Assembly: GCA_023838465.1 (NCBI GenBank)
Contig: JAIVEQ010000025.1
Coordinates: forward strand, 1-60,228
Source: Candidatus Thiodiazotropha sp.
GTDB lineage: Bacteria; Pseudomonadota; Gammaproteobacteria; Chromatiales; Chromatiaceae
Length of the DNA: 60,228 nucleotides
Direction of reading: 5' to 3'
Of this stretch, positions 1 through 9,900 are shown in pieces. Below the pieces are notes generated by a model. The model saw nothing but the letters and a program-made list of their open reading frames with translations, was not told where the DNA came from and did not search any database. The position numbers and the translations under genes are program-made. How positions within the stretch are numbered: the first letter of the stretch is position 1; the number at the start of each line of letters is the position of its first letter.

Positions 1-90
1 CAGACCAAGAAAATGTCTTGGCATGAAAACACCTAATCAGGTATTTTTAGGAATCAACCCACCGGTTGCACTTGCGAGTTGAATCCGCGG
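1..90 (+). mobile_element. 3' end of an IS30-family insertion sequence with its terminal inverted repeat
   Basis: Bases 65-84 read gttgcacttgcgagttgaat. The reverse complement of this string matches bases 60145-60164 at 18 of 20 positions. It overlaps the end of an IS30-type transposase. The outer tip is probably near 84-90, next to the decayed lipase gene, whose native start codon is missing. The element extends to the left of the window. Confidence 0.7.
2..82 (+). CDS. IS30-family transposase, C-terminal end only
   Basis: The frame starting at base 2 reads RPRKCLGMKTPNQVFLG and continues to a TGA at 80-82. The RPRKCLGxKTPNxVF string is the characteristic C-terminal signature of IS30-family DDE transposases. 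Only the last 26 residues lie in the window, so the catalytic part is outside. The stop codon lies inside the terminal inverted repeat, as is common for compact IS elements. It is too short for a routine ORF scan. The family call rests on this motif together with the matching repeat at the right edge of the window. Confidence 0.75.
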   Translation, partial: RPRKCLGMKTPNQVFLGINPPVALAS

Positions 91-1735
91 ACTGTAATAA
101 CGGATTACTATAAAAATAGTGAACTTTCACTTGCCGCATATGCTGATCTGAATGCTGGTATGTCTTTTGACCCATATATTCGGGCCTTAGAGCAGGACGG
201 CGACGGTATGTCCCCCACCCAAGCCAGAGACTTCGCAGATAACTGGCGTGTCCTAGATCAATACGATGGCCGAGTTGAAGAGACCTACACCGATGAGTTC
301 GGCCAGGAGCACACCTATCTCAACCCTACCGGCTTATCAGTCACCGCCTTCGAAAATGTCAGCACCGGCGAACAGGTGGTTGCGATTCGTGGTACAACAA
401 TTACAGACATCAACGACATAGTTACAGATGTTATAGATCTCATTGCACTAGGCACATCTGAAAACCAGTCTCAATACACTGCGTTATCAGCAAAGGTACG
501 GGACTGGCTGGATAACGGGACACTGCAATCTGGATTCTGTGTTACAGGCCATTCACTGGGTGGTTTCCTGGCGACCAACCTCACCTTTGATTATCCGACA
601 GAGATTGCGCATACCTATATCTACAATTCGCCGGGGCTGACGGGTGTACAGGGTGATTTACGCCAAGCGATTGCTCTTGCACTTTCACCTGCAATTGAAT
701 TACCAACTGCATTTCCTGATGTACTACCCATCAGTAATATAGTAGCGACAGGCGATATTGCTTCGTCGCTCGGCCTTTATATCACGCCGCCGATCGTGAT
801 GGGCGTTGAACCGCGCACCCCACTAGCTGCGCACGCTATGGTTGCGGTTACCGATGCGCTTGCGATCTATAATCTTCTTGCCAGCATTGATCCGAATACC
901 GACTTATCTGCTCTAACGCCGATACTGGATGCCACTTCAAATCAGGGTAATGAAACCCTGGAAAGCATCATACACTCACTCTCTGATTTACTGATCAATC
1001 CCATTGATGTGCCGATTGATGAACGCGAACCACTCTATCGAGCCATCCATGCCCTCGAAGCCGAACTCTTTGTCGATCGCACTGCAGCCCATCCGCAACT
1101 CAAACCGGCTTATAAAAATCTTGAAGTAGAATCATTAGCCAATCTCACCCAAGAGCAAATTATTGCAAATGCAAACAGCGACATTGCCTATCAGTTATGT
1201 ACTGACCCATCTCAATCCCTTCGCCATCGTAGGGCGTGAATCACTCTATGACGACCACAACCAAAACGATGCATTGGAGCTTTACGATCTGGTCACACAA
1301 ACGGGTGAACTCACTACGGCATACCTGCAAGATCGCACCCATTATCTGCGTGCGAGCATGCAAAGAAACGAATGGGATGTACAGCATCTGACTGCTGCCT
1401 CCGGTGATGGGGAACTGTATTGGGATGCCGAAGCGGGTCAGTTCATGTCCGAGCCGGCAGTGGGTACGACCTTCGGGGTGGATACGGACAATCTGGTTCA
1501 CTATCGTTTTTCCTGGGAGACGGTGCTTGGTGGCGCGACAAGTATTTTTCAAGGTACCGATGGGAACGAGCCGATCACAGGTAATGAGCAAAACGATCAA
1601 TTAAACGGCAGTAGAGGCGATGATATCATATCGGGTAATGACTGCTTGACTACCGACGCCGATGAAAACTATCTATCAGCTGAGATGATAGGGTGTAGGA
1701 ATAAGATTACATATTTAGCAAATTGTTTTTGCTAA
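79..1735 (+). pseudogene. decayed lipase-RTX paralogue (truncated at both ends, frameshifted)
   Basis: This is a broken paralogue of the giant lipase-RTX gene downstream. The first frame (79-1239) holds a class 3 type alpha/beta-hydrolase lipase domain with the nucleophile motif GHSLGG (bases 547-564). Its apparent TTG start at 79 lies inside the IS30 repeat, so the native start was lost. An extra T near 1195 shifts the frame. The intact paralogue reads [14 protein letters not shown], whereas here the same residues continue only in the frame of 1163-1735. That second frame ends soon after two weak RTX motifs (near 1560-1640) and then runs into unrelated sequence with a stop. Nearly all calcium-binding repeats are therefore missing. 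Bases 922-1050 are identical to 3495-3623, which suggests recent gene conversion or duplication. Confidence 0.8.
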
Positions 1736-1915
1736 GATCAAGTCTCAACTCAAGGGAAACGAGTCAGTCACATCAGTCATCATGGAAGAGTATCACTGTC
1801 ACTATTCATTCGCCAATGTAACCAATTTCATATTCCTCATTCTTGAAATGAAAAATTTACTGTGCTTGGTAAGTAGTCCACAACAACAATCACACTTCAA
1901 TGCCAGGAGAATTAT

Positions 1916-2524
1916 ATGGTAGTCGGTTTTATCATCCTTGCCGGATTGATTGTTTATCTGATCATTTCGATTGTGATGATCATTTTTGGTGTCCGGCATG
2001 CTAGAAAAAAGGGTTTCCCAGGCTGGAAGGGTGGTGTGCTTGCAGCTGTAGTAATGTATCTGTTGATGTTTTGGGATTTTATACCCTTCCATATTGCACA
2101 CAAATACTACTGTTCGACGGAAGGGGGTTTTACACTTAACAAGACGCTTGAGGATTGGAAGCAGGAGAATCCGGGAGTGGTGGAGACGCTGACACACAAA
2201 AAAGTGAGTGATCATACTAAAGAAGGCAACAAAGAAAGATACAGACTCAATCAACGCTTTGTCTGGGAAATTGTCACGACAAGGCATTTTCTTGGAATAC
2301 GCAAAAGTGACAACCGTGTTATCGATATCGGGACAGGAGATATATTGACACAGTATGTTGATTTCAGTTCAGGACAAAGCTCATTAGAACCTGATGAGTT
2401 TCGGGATTTTAAGTTTTGGATTTATACAAACTCATGTGAACCTGACGGGAAAAAAATAGATAGAGGTCGATATTACGATTACAAGTATAGAATTAAGCAT
2501 ATTGAGGAAAGTACAAATGATTAG
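1916..2524 (+). CDS. two-helix membrane protein, coupled to the giant lipase-RTX gene
   Basis: The product has 202 aa, and I recognise no family. A good ribosome site (aggag, about 1904) precedes the ATG. Two hydrophobic segments (about residues 4-25 and 41-58) are followed by a soluble C-terminal part of about 140 residues with few cysteines. The stop codon overlaps the ATG of the lipase gene (ATGATTAG, 2517-2524), so the two are probably translationally coupled. Position and topology would fit an immunity, chaperone or lipase-helper protein, but no sequence motif shows this and the role is inferred from coupling alone. Only one copy is present; any partner of the upstream lipase pseudogene would have been removed by the IS30 insertion. 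Confidence 0.7.
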   Translation: MVVGFIILAGLIVYLIISIVMIIFGVRHARKKGFPGWKGGVLAAVVMYLLMFWDFIPFHIAHKYYCSTEGGFTLNKTLEDWKQENPGVVETLTHKKVSDHTKEGNKERYRLNQRFVWEIVTTRHFLGIRKSDNRVIDIGTGDILTQYVDFSSGQSSLEPDEFRDFKFWIYTNSCEPDGKKIDRGRYYDYKYRIKHIEESTND

Positions 2525-3629
2525 GGAGTATTTTGAGACGGCTTTATTATCAGAAGCAAGTTATGCAGATTTAGAGCGAATAAGAGATGCAGATGATTTA
2601 AAAACGGCACTTATCAACATTGGCGGGGTAGATGATGATGACAAAGGATTTTCCCCAATCCAAGCCGAAGACTTCGTCACCCACTGGCGAGTCGCCCACC
2701 ATCAACCCAATACTCCCACTGGTTTTTCTGCCACCGTCTTCGAGAGCATCGACAATCCAGGTGAATTTGTATTCGCCATGCGAGGTACGGAAGCGACTGC
2801 ACAATGGGGTACTGATATCACGTTGGCCGATATTGCCGATATAGGCGCAGATGGTATCGCACTTCACCAAGCGATCGATCTGATGAATTACTATCAACGT
2901 CTGACTACCCCTGTAGAAGAACTGGCCTATCAGTACGAACTCTACGAAGATACGGAGCCACCACCTGAAGTGGTGGAATACATTGAATACGAAGATGGCA
3001 TACCCTTTACTGGTACGCACTACCGTTATCTGGTACCTGCCGAGCCGATGCAAGGGCTGGATATCATTCCTGACTCAGTAGCAACCATTGATGTGACCGG
3101 CCACTCCCTTGGCGGTCACCTGGCATTGATCATGTCACGCCTTGATCCCGGCCGGGTCGGCGAGGTCTATACTTACAATGCACCAGGGTTCGATACGGGG
3201 ATGATCGGCAGCGATGACACCGAATGGTTTTTCCGGGCCATGGGAGAGATCGAGACCAACGAGACGGGTAGGACAACAGTGGGAAATTTTCCGGTTACCC
3301 GAATCGATAATCTTGTTGCACCCGGCGATGTAGTCTCTGAGATTGGAATGATACCGGGGAATATCACACCGCACTTTTCAGAAGGCAGCGGACCGGCTTC
3401 AGCGCATTCAATATCAAATGCTACTGATGCTCTAGCGATTTATAATTTGCTTTCAGCCATTGATCCCAATGCTGACTTATCCAATCTAACACCCATACTG
3501 GATGCCACTTCAAATCAGGGTAATGAAACCCTGGAAAGCATCATACACTCACTCTCTGATTTACTGATCAATCCCATTGATGTGCCGATTGATGAACGCG
3601 AACCACTCTATCGAGCCATCCATCGCTGA
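2517..3629 (+). CDS. N-terminal lipase part of an interrupted giant lipase-RTX protein
   Basis: This is a lipase class 3 type alpha/beta-hydrolase domain. The GHSLGG nucleophile elbow is at bases 3099-3116, so serine 197 is the likely catalytic residue. I start it at the ATG at 2517 rather than the in-frame TTG at 2502, because the ATG aligns with the paralogue and overlaps the preceding stop codon. The true coding sequence reaches 3623. There a 283-bp element is inserted and adds codons CGC TGA, which stop translation after 370 residues. If the element is removed, the frame runs directly into ALEAELF at 3907 and on to 13035, giving about 3411 aa. No signal peptide is visible, as expected for a type I secretion substrate. 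The truncated product keeps the lipase core but loses its secretion signal. Confidence 0.85.
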   Translation: MIREYFETALLSEASYADLERIRDADDLKTALINIGGVDDDDKGFSPIQAEDFVTHWRVAHHQPNTPTGFSATVFESIDNPGEFVFAMRGTEATAQWGTDITLADIADIGADGIALHQAIDLMNYYQRLTTPVEELAYQYELYEDTEPPPEVVEYIEYEDGIPFTGTHYRYLVPAEPMQGLDIIPDSVATIDVTGHSLGGHLALIMSRLDPGRVGEVYTYNAPGFDTGMIGSDDTEWFFRAMGEIETNETGRTTVGNFPVTRIDNLVAPGDVVSEIGMIPGNITPHFSEGSGPASAHSISNATDALAIYNLLSAIDPNADLSNLTPILDATSNQGNETLESIIHSLSDLLINPIDVPIDEREPLYRAIHR

Positions 3630-3906
3630 GCGCCAAGGAAGGCTGAAAGCCGAGGCGGTTAGTCCCCGGTAGGCGTGAGGCGAGACTGTAGACCCGTCGT
3701 GCCTTGCGCCAGAGGGGATGCAAAGCGAGCATCCGAACACGGCGTCCAGTCATTTGGGAACTGACGGCGGAGTGGTCACGAGCTTGCGATGTGATCACGT
3801 AGTGTCAGTGACCAGGACCGTCCGGGGCACTAATAGGTTGTCAAAGATCGAGTGTCTTTTAGGCCTGGGACGCCTAAAAGACATCACGAGATCGAAGACT
3901 CACTTG
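3624..3906 (+). mobile_element. 283-bp structured insertion element, copy A (in lipase-RTX gene)
   Basis: The boundaries come from the empty site at 1050/1051 in the upstream paralogue and from the second copy at 16447-16729. By eye the two copies are identical over all 283 bases. There is no target-site duplication and no terminal inverted repeat. Visible stems are GGATGC/GCATCC (3716-3734), TGGTCAC/GTGACCA (3773-3814) nested within GACGG/CCGTC (3763-3822), and a perfect 11-bp hairpin with a 7-base loop (3854-3882) near the right end. The bases before and at the end of the element are T and G in both copies. No transposase is encoded. It fits a non-autonomous IS200/IS605-like element or another precisely inserting element carrying a structured RNA. 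The family is inferred; the mobility is well supported. Confidence 0.85.
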
Positions 3907-6900
3907 GCCCTCGAAGCTGAACTCTTTGTCGATCGCACTGCAGCCAACCCACAACTCAAACCGATCTATCAAAACCTCGAAGTTGAATCTTTGGCTGATC
4001 TCAGTCAGGCGCAAATGAGCGAACGTGCCAACAACGATATTGCTTATCGCTATGCACTCACCCATCTCAATCCCTTTGCCATCACTGGACGCGAATCACT
4101 CTACGACGACCACAACCAAAACGACGAGCTGGAGCTTTACAATCCAGCCACACAAACCGGCACTCTCACTGACAATTACTTGCAGGATCGTACCTACTAT
4201 CTACGTGCAATCATGCATAGAAATGAGTTTGATATATCGAATCTAACCACTTCAGGAGATGGGGTGCTTTTTTGGGATGCAGATGCTGGACAGTTCGTTT
4301 CAGCATCAGATCCTGACGTTGTCACTAGGGTGGATTGGAACAGTCTAATTCACTATCGTTTTGGCGGCGATGGCGATGGCGATGGCGATGGCGATGGCGA
4401 TGGCGATGGCGATGGCGATGGCGATGGCGATGGCGATGGCGATGAAAGGAACGGCGAACTGGCTGGTGGAACTAAAGATGACCTGATTTACGGCGGCGGT
4501 GGTGACGACATCCTGAATGGCAACGCGGGCGACGACTACCTGGAAGGCAATGCCGGAATTGACCATCTCTTAGGTGGTGACGGTAACGACGAACTACGCG
4601 GTGGATCGGGAGACGATGCGCGTATTCACAACTCCGGGCTCTTTGGTGGAATAGGTGATGATGCCCTGTATGGAGAAGCTGGACACGACACCCTCGACGG
4701 CGGCACCGGCCGCGACCTGCTGGTAGGTGGTCTTGGGCAAGATCACCTGATTGGCGGTGGTGGCATCGACAACCTTTACGGTGACAACCGCTATTTTGAC
4801 GAAGCGAGCAATCAATATGTACTGGTCGACGATGGCGTATCCGATCGCCTGGAAGGCGGCTTGGGTGACGACCTCTACTTTGCCGGTAATGGCGATGTGA
4901 TCAATGACACCGATGGTCTGGGTACGGTGTGCATGAACGTCACTGGTTCCAATGGGGATCAGGTCTATGTGATGCTGGGTCTTAACGGGCTCTACAGGAC
5001 GGATAATCCAAATGTCTACGAGGAGCACAATGACTTCTACAACACCACCGTCCGTTACACCCTCAACGACACTACGCTGAGCGTCAGCGAATTGGGGAAT
5101 ACCGCCAACACGATAACCATCGAGAATTACAGCGAACATCGGCTTGGCCTTAATGTCGGTTACCCCGCTTGGCGGGACCCGGAACATATCAGTTATTGGT
5201 TCGACTGGTATTGGCAGACCGCCTACAGCGCCAGCGATCAATACAATGTCTGGTGGCCTGCATCAGTCAATCTTTTTCAGGATGCGATCGAAATGGTGCC
5301 GCGTTTTCTACCGATGTCATGGGAAACAGTATATAGCGATAGCACGGTCAACATCATAGAGGGAGACGATGGGGATAATGAGTTAACAGGCAGTCCAGAA
5401 GATGACCGAATGAATGGTGGTCGTGGCGACGATATCCTGACCGGTGACTGGGGCGACGATTGGTTGTTCGGATTTGATGACAACGATGATCTGTTTGGCG
5501 ACACGGGTGATGACCAACTGCAAGGTGGTGATGGTGATGACACCCTGGATGGCGGTGACGGGGCCGATGTGCTTTTTGGAGAGACGGGTGACGATACCCT
5601 GGATGGCGGCGATGGTGCCGATCGTCTCTATGGCGGCGAAGGTAGCGATACCCTGCTCGGTGGTGAGGGCGATACGCTGACGGGTGATGAAGGCAACGAC
5701 CGTTACGTTTATGCAAGAGGCAATGGGAATATCCTGATCAACAATCAGGATACCGATCAGCAGAGCCATGATGTCCTGCAAATCCAGCAAGACATCACCC
5801 CGGATGAGATTATAGTGAGTCGACTGACTGACGATCTGCTGCTGATCCTGGCCGATAGCGGCGAGAGCATCACGATACACAACTATTTTCTTGATGGAGG
5901 CACGAGTGAATATGCACTGGATCTGATCGAGTTCTCAGATGGTACCCAGTGGGATATCGACCAGGTCAAGGCTCAGGTAGAGCAGGGCACCGAGGGTGAC
6001 GACCATCTCAATGGTTATGCCGACGCAGATATCTTGGAAGGTTTGGCGGGCAACGACACGCTCTATGGCGCGGGAGGTGACGACACATTGCGGGGTGGCA
6101 TGGGTAGTGATGTCCTGTATGGCGGCGATGACAATGATCATCTGACGGGCAATGCAGGAGACGACCGCCTATATGGCAACGCGGGTAATGACAGTGTGTT
6201 CGGCGGCAGCGGAGTGGATGAGTTGTTCGGCGGTGAGGGAAACGACTGGCTACGTGGCAACACAGGCGATGGTGACATACTGAACGGTGGTGCGGGCAAC
6301 GATACCTATGCGTTCGACGCCGGTGATGGCGACACGGTTATCAACAATCTTGATGTGGGCGAGGGTCGGCGGGATGTGCTGCGTTTTCTGGAAGGAGTCG
6401 ATCCGGGGGATATCTCGATTAGTCGTACTGATTATGATCTGCACTTAGCACTTGCTGGTAGTGGCGAGGTCGTCACGGTGACGGGCTATTTTGTTGAGGA
6501 GGGTGGCGGGTGGCCCTATGCGCTCGATGCCATCCTGTTCACGGATGGGACGAGCTGGGATATCGAGACGGTTGTGGCGCGTACTCTGCTGGGCACTGCG
6601 GAAGACGATACGATTTTTGGTTATGTGGGTGCCGATGTCATCGATGGTCTGGCCGGTAATGACACCCTGGTCGGCGGAGAAGGTGATGACACCCTCCTGG
6701 GTGGCGAGGGGAATGACCTGCTTTACGGCGGTGACGGCGATGACCGTCTTGAGGGGAATGGCGGTAACCTCGACAGGCTCAGCGGTGAGGCGGGTAACGA
6801 TTATCTGGTTGGCGGAGAAGGGAGCAACACCCTAAACGGTGGCGATGGTGATGACACATTGGTGTGTGGCAGAGGTTCCTGTATAGGCGAAGCGGGTAAT

Positions 6901-9900
6901 GATACATACATCCATGCTGCGGGCAGTGGCGATATGGCGATATCCAATGACGACCCGGATGCCACCAGTGTCGATGAGCTGATTCTTGAAGGTATCGACC
7001 CCAGTAGTATTTTTGTAACACGCGGCCGACAAGATGAATTGGTGCTGAGATACAGTGTTAACTCATCAGCCGAAACGATTACCCTACGTGGCTACTTCAA
7101 CCAGGAGGCTACAACCGGGCAAGCCATTGATCGTATCACCTTCAGTGATTATGAGATCACCTGGGACATCGATTATGTGAAGGCGGAAATGCAACGGGCC
7201 ACGGAGGGTTCAGACACCCTCTACTGCTACGATGAAGGCAACACACTGCATGGTCTGGCAGGGAACGATAATCTTTTTGGTGCAGCCGGTGACGATCAAC
7301 TATTCGGGGATGCCGGGCGTGATCATATCGAAGGTGCTGCCGGTAATGATTCATTGGATGGAGGTGCAGACAATGACAGTCTGGATGGAGGAGACGGCGC
7401 GGATACACTTGCCGGCGGGACCGGGGATGACTCGATGGTTGGGGGGAGGGGGGCCGACCGCTACCTGTTCAACCTGGGCGATGGTCACGACACGATCAGC
7501 GAGCATAACGTCACTGGTATGATGAGTGTGAACCGCCTTGTCTTCGGCGAGGGAATCTCAGGGGAGAGCCTGCGTTTTACCAATGCGAATAACGATGGCC
7601 TGTGTATCGTTCTGCCCGGCGGCAACGCAAGCGTTACTCTTAATTCTTATTTTTCAGCCCTTCCCTATCATGACGAGATTGAAGTGGTCTTGGCGGACGG
7701 TACAGTGATTTCACGGGAGGAGATCACTGCTCAAACGAGTCAATTCACCGACCTGGATGATGTCTATCACGGTACGGACAGCGCCGATAACGTGCATCTC
7801 CTGCAAGGTAATGACACAGCCTATGGCGGGAGTGGCGATGATGTGCTGTTTGGTGATGAGGGCGATGACGGCCTTTACGGCGAAACCGGCAATGACCAGC
7901 TGAATGGCGGACCCGGCAACGATAACCTGCACGGCGACGAAGGCGACGATCAGCTGTCGGGTGGTGATGGTGTTGATGTTGTTTTTGGTGGTGCGGGGAA
8001 TGACACGCTGCGTGGCGGTACGGGAGTGGACGACGCACTGATCGATGGAGCAGGAAGTGATACCTACCTCTTTGGCCTCGGTGACGGCAACACCACCATC
8101 AATAACAATGATGCCGGTAGCGGTCGTGATGATAGGTTACGATTCCTTGCCGGCATTGAAGCGAATGATGTCTCGGTCAGCCGCAACAGTAATGATTTGT
8201 GGTTGACGCTGCAAAGCAGTGGAGAAGTCGTCACTGTGACAAATTATTTTTTGTCAGAGGATCGTGGTCTCAATACCGTTGAATTTGCTGATCTAGGATC
8301 CTGGACCAGGGAAGATATCCTGGCGATGGCGATTCAGGGTACTGAAGGTGATGATACGTTGATCGCTTATAGCGGGGGTAGTGTGATCGATGGCCGTGGT
8401 GGTAATGATACGATTGACGGAGCTGAAGGCGACGATCACCTGTCAGGTGGTGGTGGTAATGACCGAATAACCGGTGCCGATGGTAACGATATACTTGATG
8501 GTGGTGCAGGTGATGATGTTATTTTTAGTGATGGAGGAGATGATCAGGTAACGGGTGGTGAAGGCGACGATATTCTTTATGGCAGTGGCGGTGATGATGT
8601 ACTGGATGGTGGTGCCGGTTCAAACAGACTGATCGGCATGGCGGGTAACGACACCTATCGGATCGGGTTGGATGCGGGCGAAAATCTGATTCGTAACATG
8701 GATTCGGTCGCTGAAAGCTACGAAAGGATTGTGTTTGAAGAGGGCGTTTCGCCACAAATGGTCCAGATCTTGCGATCGGGTAGCTCATTGGTGATCGAGA
8801 TGTCCGGCTCGGTTACCACCGTCGAGGCATTTTTTCATTCCAGGGATACAACGATCGATGCCCTTGAGTTTCACGACGGTACGATCTGGAGTGCTGAGGA
8901 TGTCAGATCGATGCTGTTTGATGGAAACGATTCTGACCAGGTGATCGTGGGTTATGAGACCGATGATTTGATTGACGGTGGAGGCGGCAACGATACCCTG
9001 AATGGATTGGAGGGAGACGATGAGTTACATGGAGGCATCGGCGATGACACCCTGAATGGGGGTGGCGATAACGATATTTTGGTTGGTGGTGTCGGTACTG
9101 ACCGACTGGAAGGTGGCTTTGGTAACGATATCTACCGGTTCCATAGTGGCGATGGACAGGATTCGGTGTACAACGCCGATGGCGCTGATCAAATAACCTT
9201 TGTCGATGTGTCATCTACCGATGTCACGGCTCGGCGATTGGGTGATGACTTGCTTATCGCCAATATCAACAACAATGACTCAGTAACCGTTGTAGATCAG
9301 TTCAATGGTGGAGATCGTGCGCCCACGACCAACAGTATAAGTCAGATAGACTTTGCCGATGGTATTACATGGGATGTGGCTGATATGGCATCACAGGTGA
9401 TTATTGGTACGACTGTCGGTGATGCCATACAGGGCTTCAACAATGCTGAGACAATTGAGGCCCAAGGTGGGAATGATGATGTTCTTGCCTATGGTGGCGA
9501 TGACTTAGTTACAGGTGGTTTAGGCGACGATTTTCTACTCGGTGGTGAAGGTGATGATTTGCTTATCGGAGGGAGCGACAATGACTTCCTGTTTGGTCAG
9601 GAAGGAAGTGACCATCTGGAAGGTGGGGTCGGGAATGACTTTCTGTTTGGTTACCACCAATTTCCCTATTTCTACCAGATGACAGATCTAAGGGAACTTT
9701 TAGCTGAAGAAAATTATAGTTGGGAGACATGGAATCAACCCTATTGGACTGATGAAACACGGGCGGAGTACGATGTATTGCATGGTGGTGAAGGATCGGA
9801 TGTGGTTGTTGGTGCGGGTGAACTTTATGGTGGTGCGGGTAACGACAGGCTTCTAGGCAGCGGAACATTGTATGGTGAAGTGGGTGATGACCTCATTATC

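Noticed and set aside
3624..3906. Self-splicing group I intron as the nature of the 283-bp element
   Set aside because: The base before the element is T and its last base is G in both copies, as in group I introns. But copy B is antisense to its gene, so splicing could not rescue it, and I do not recognise the conserved P3/P7 core.
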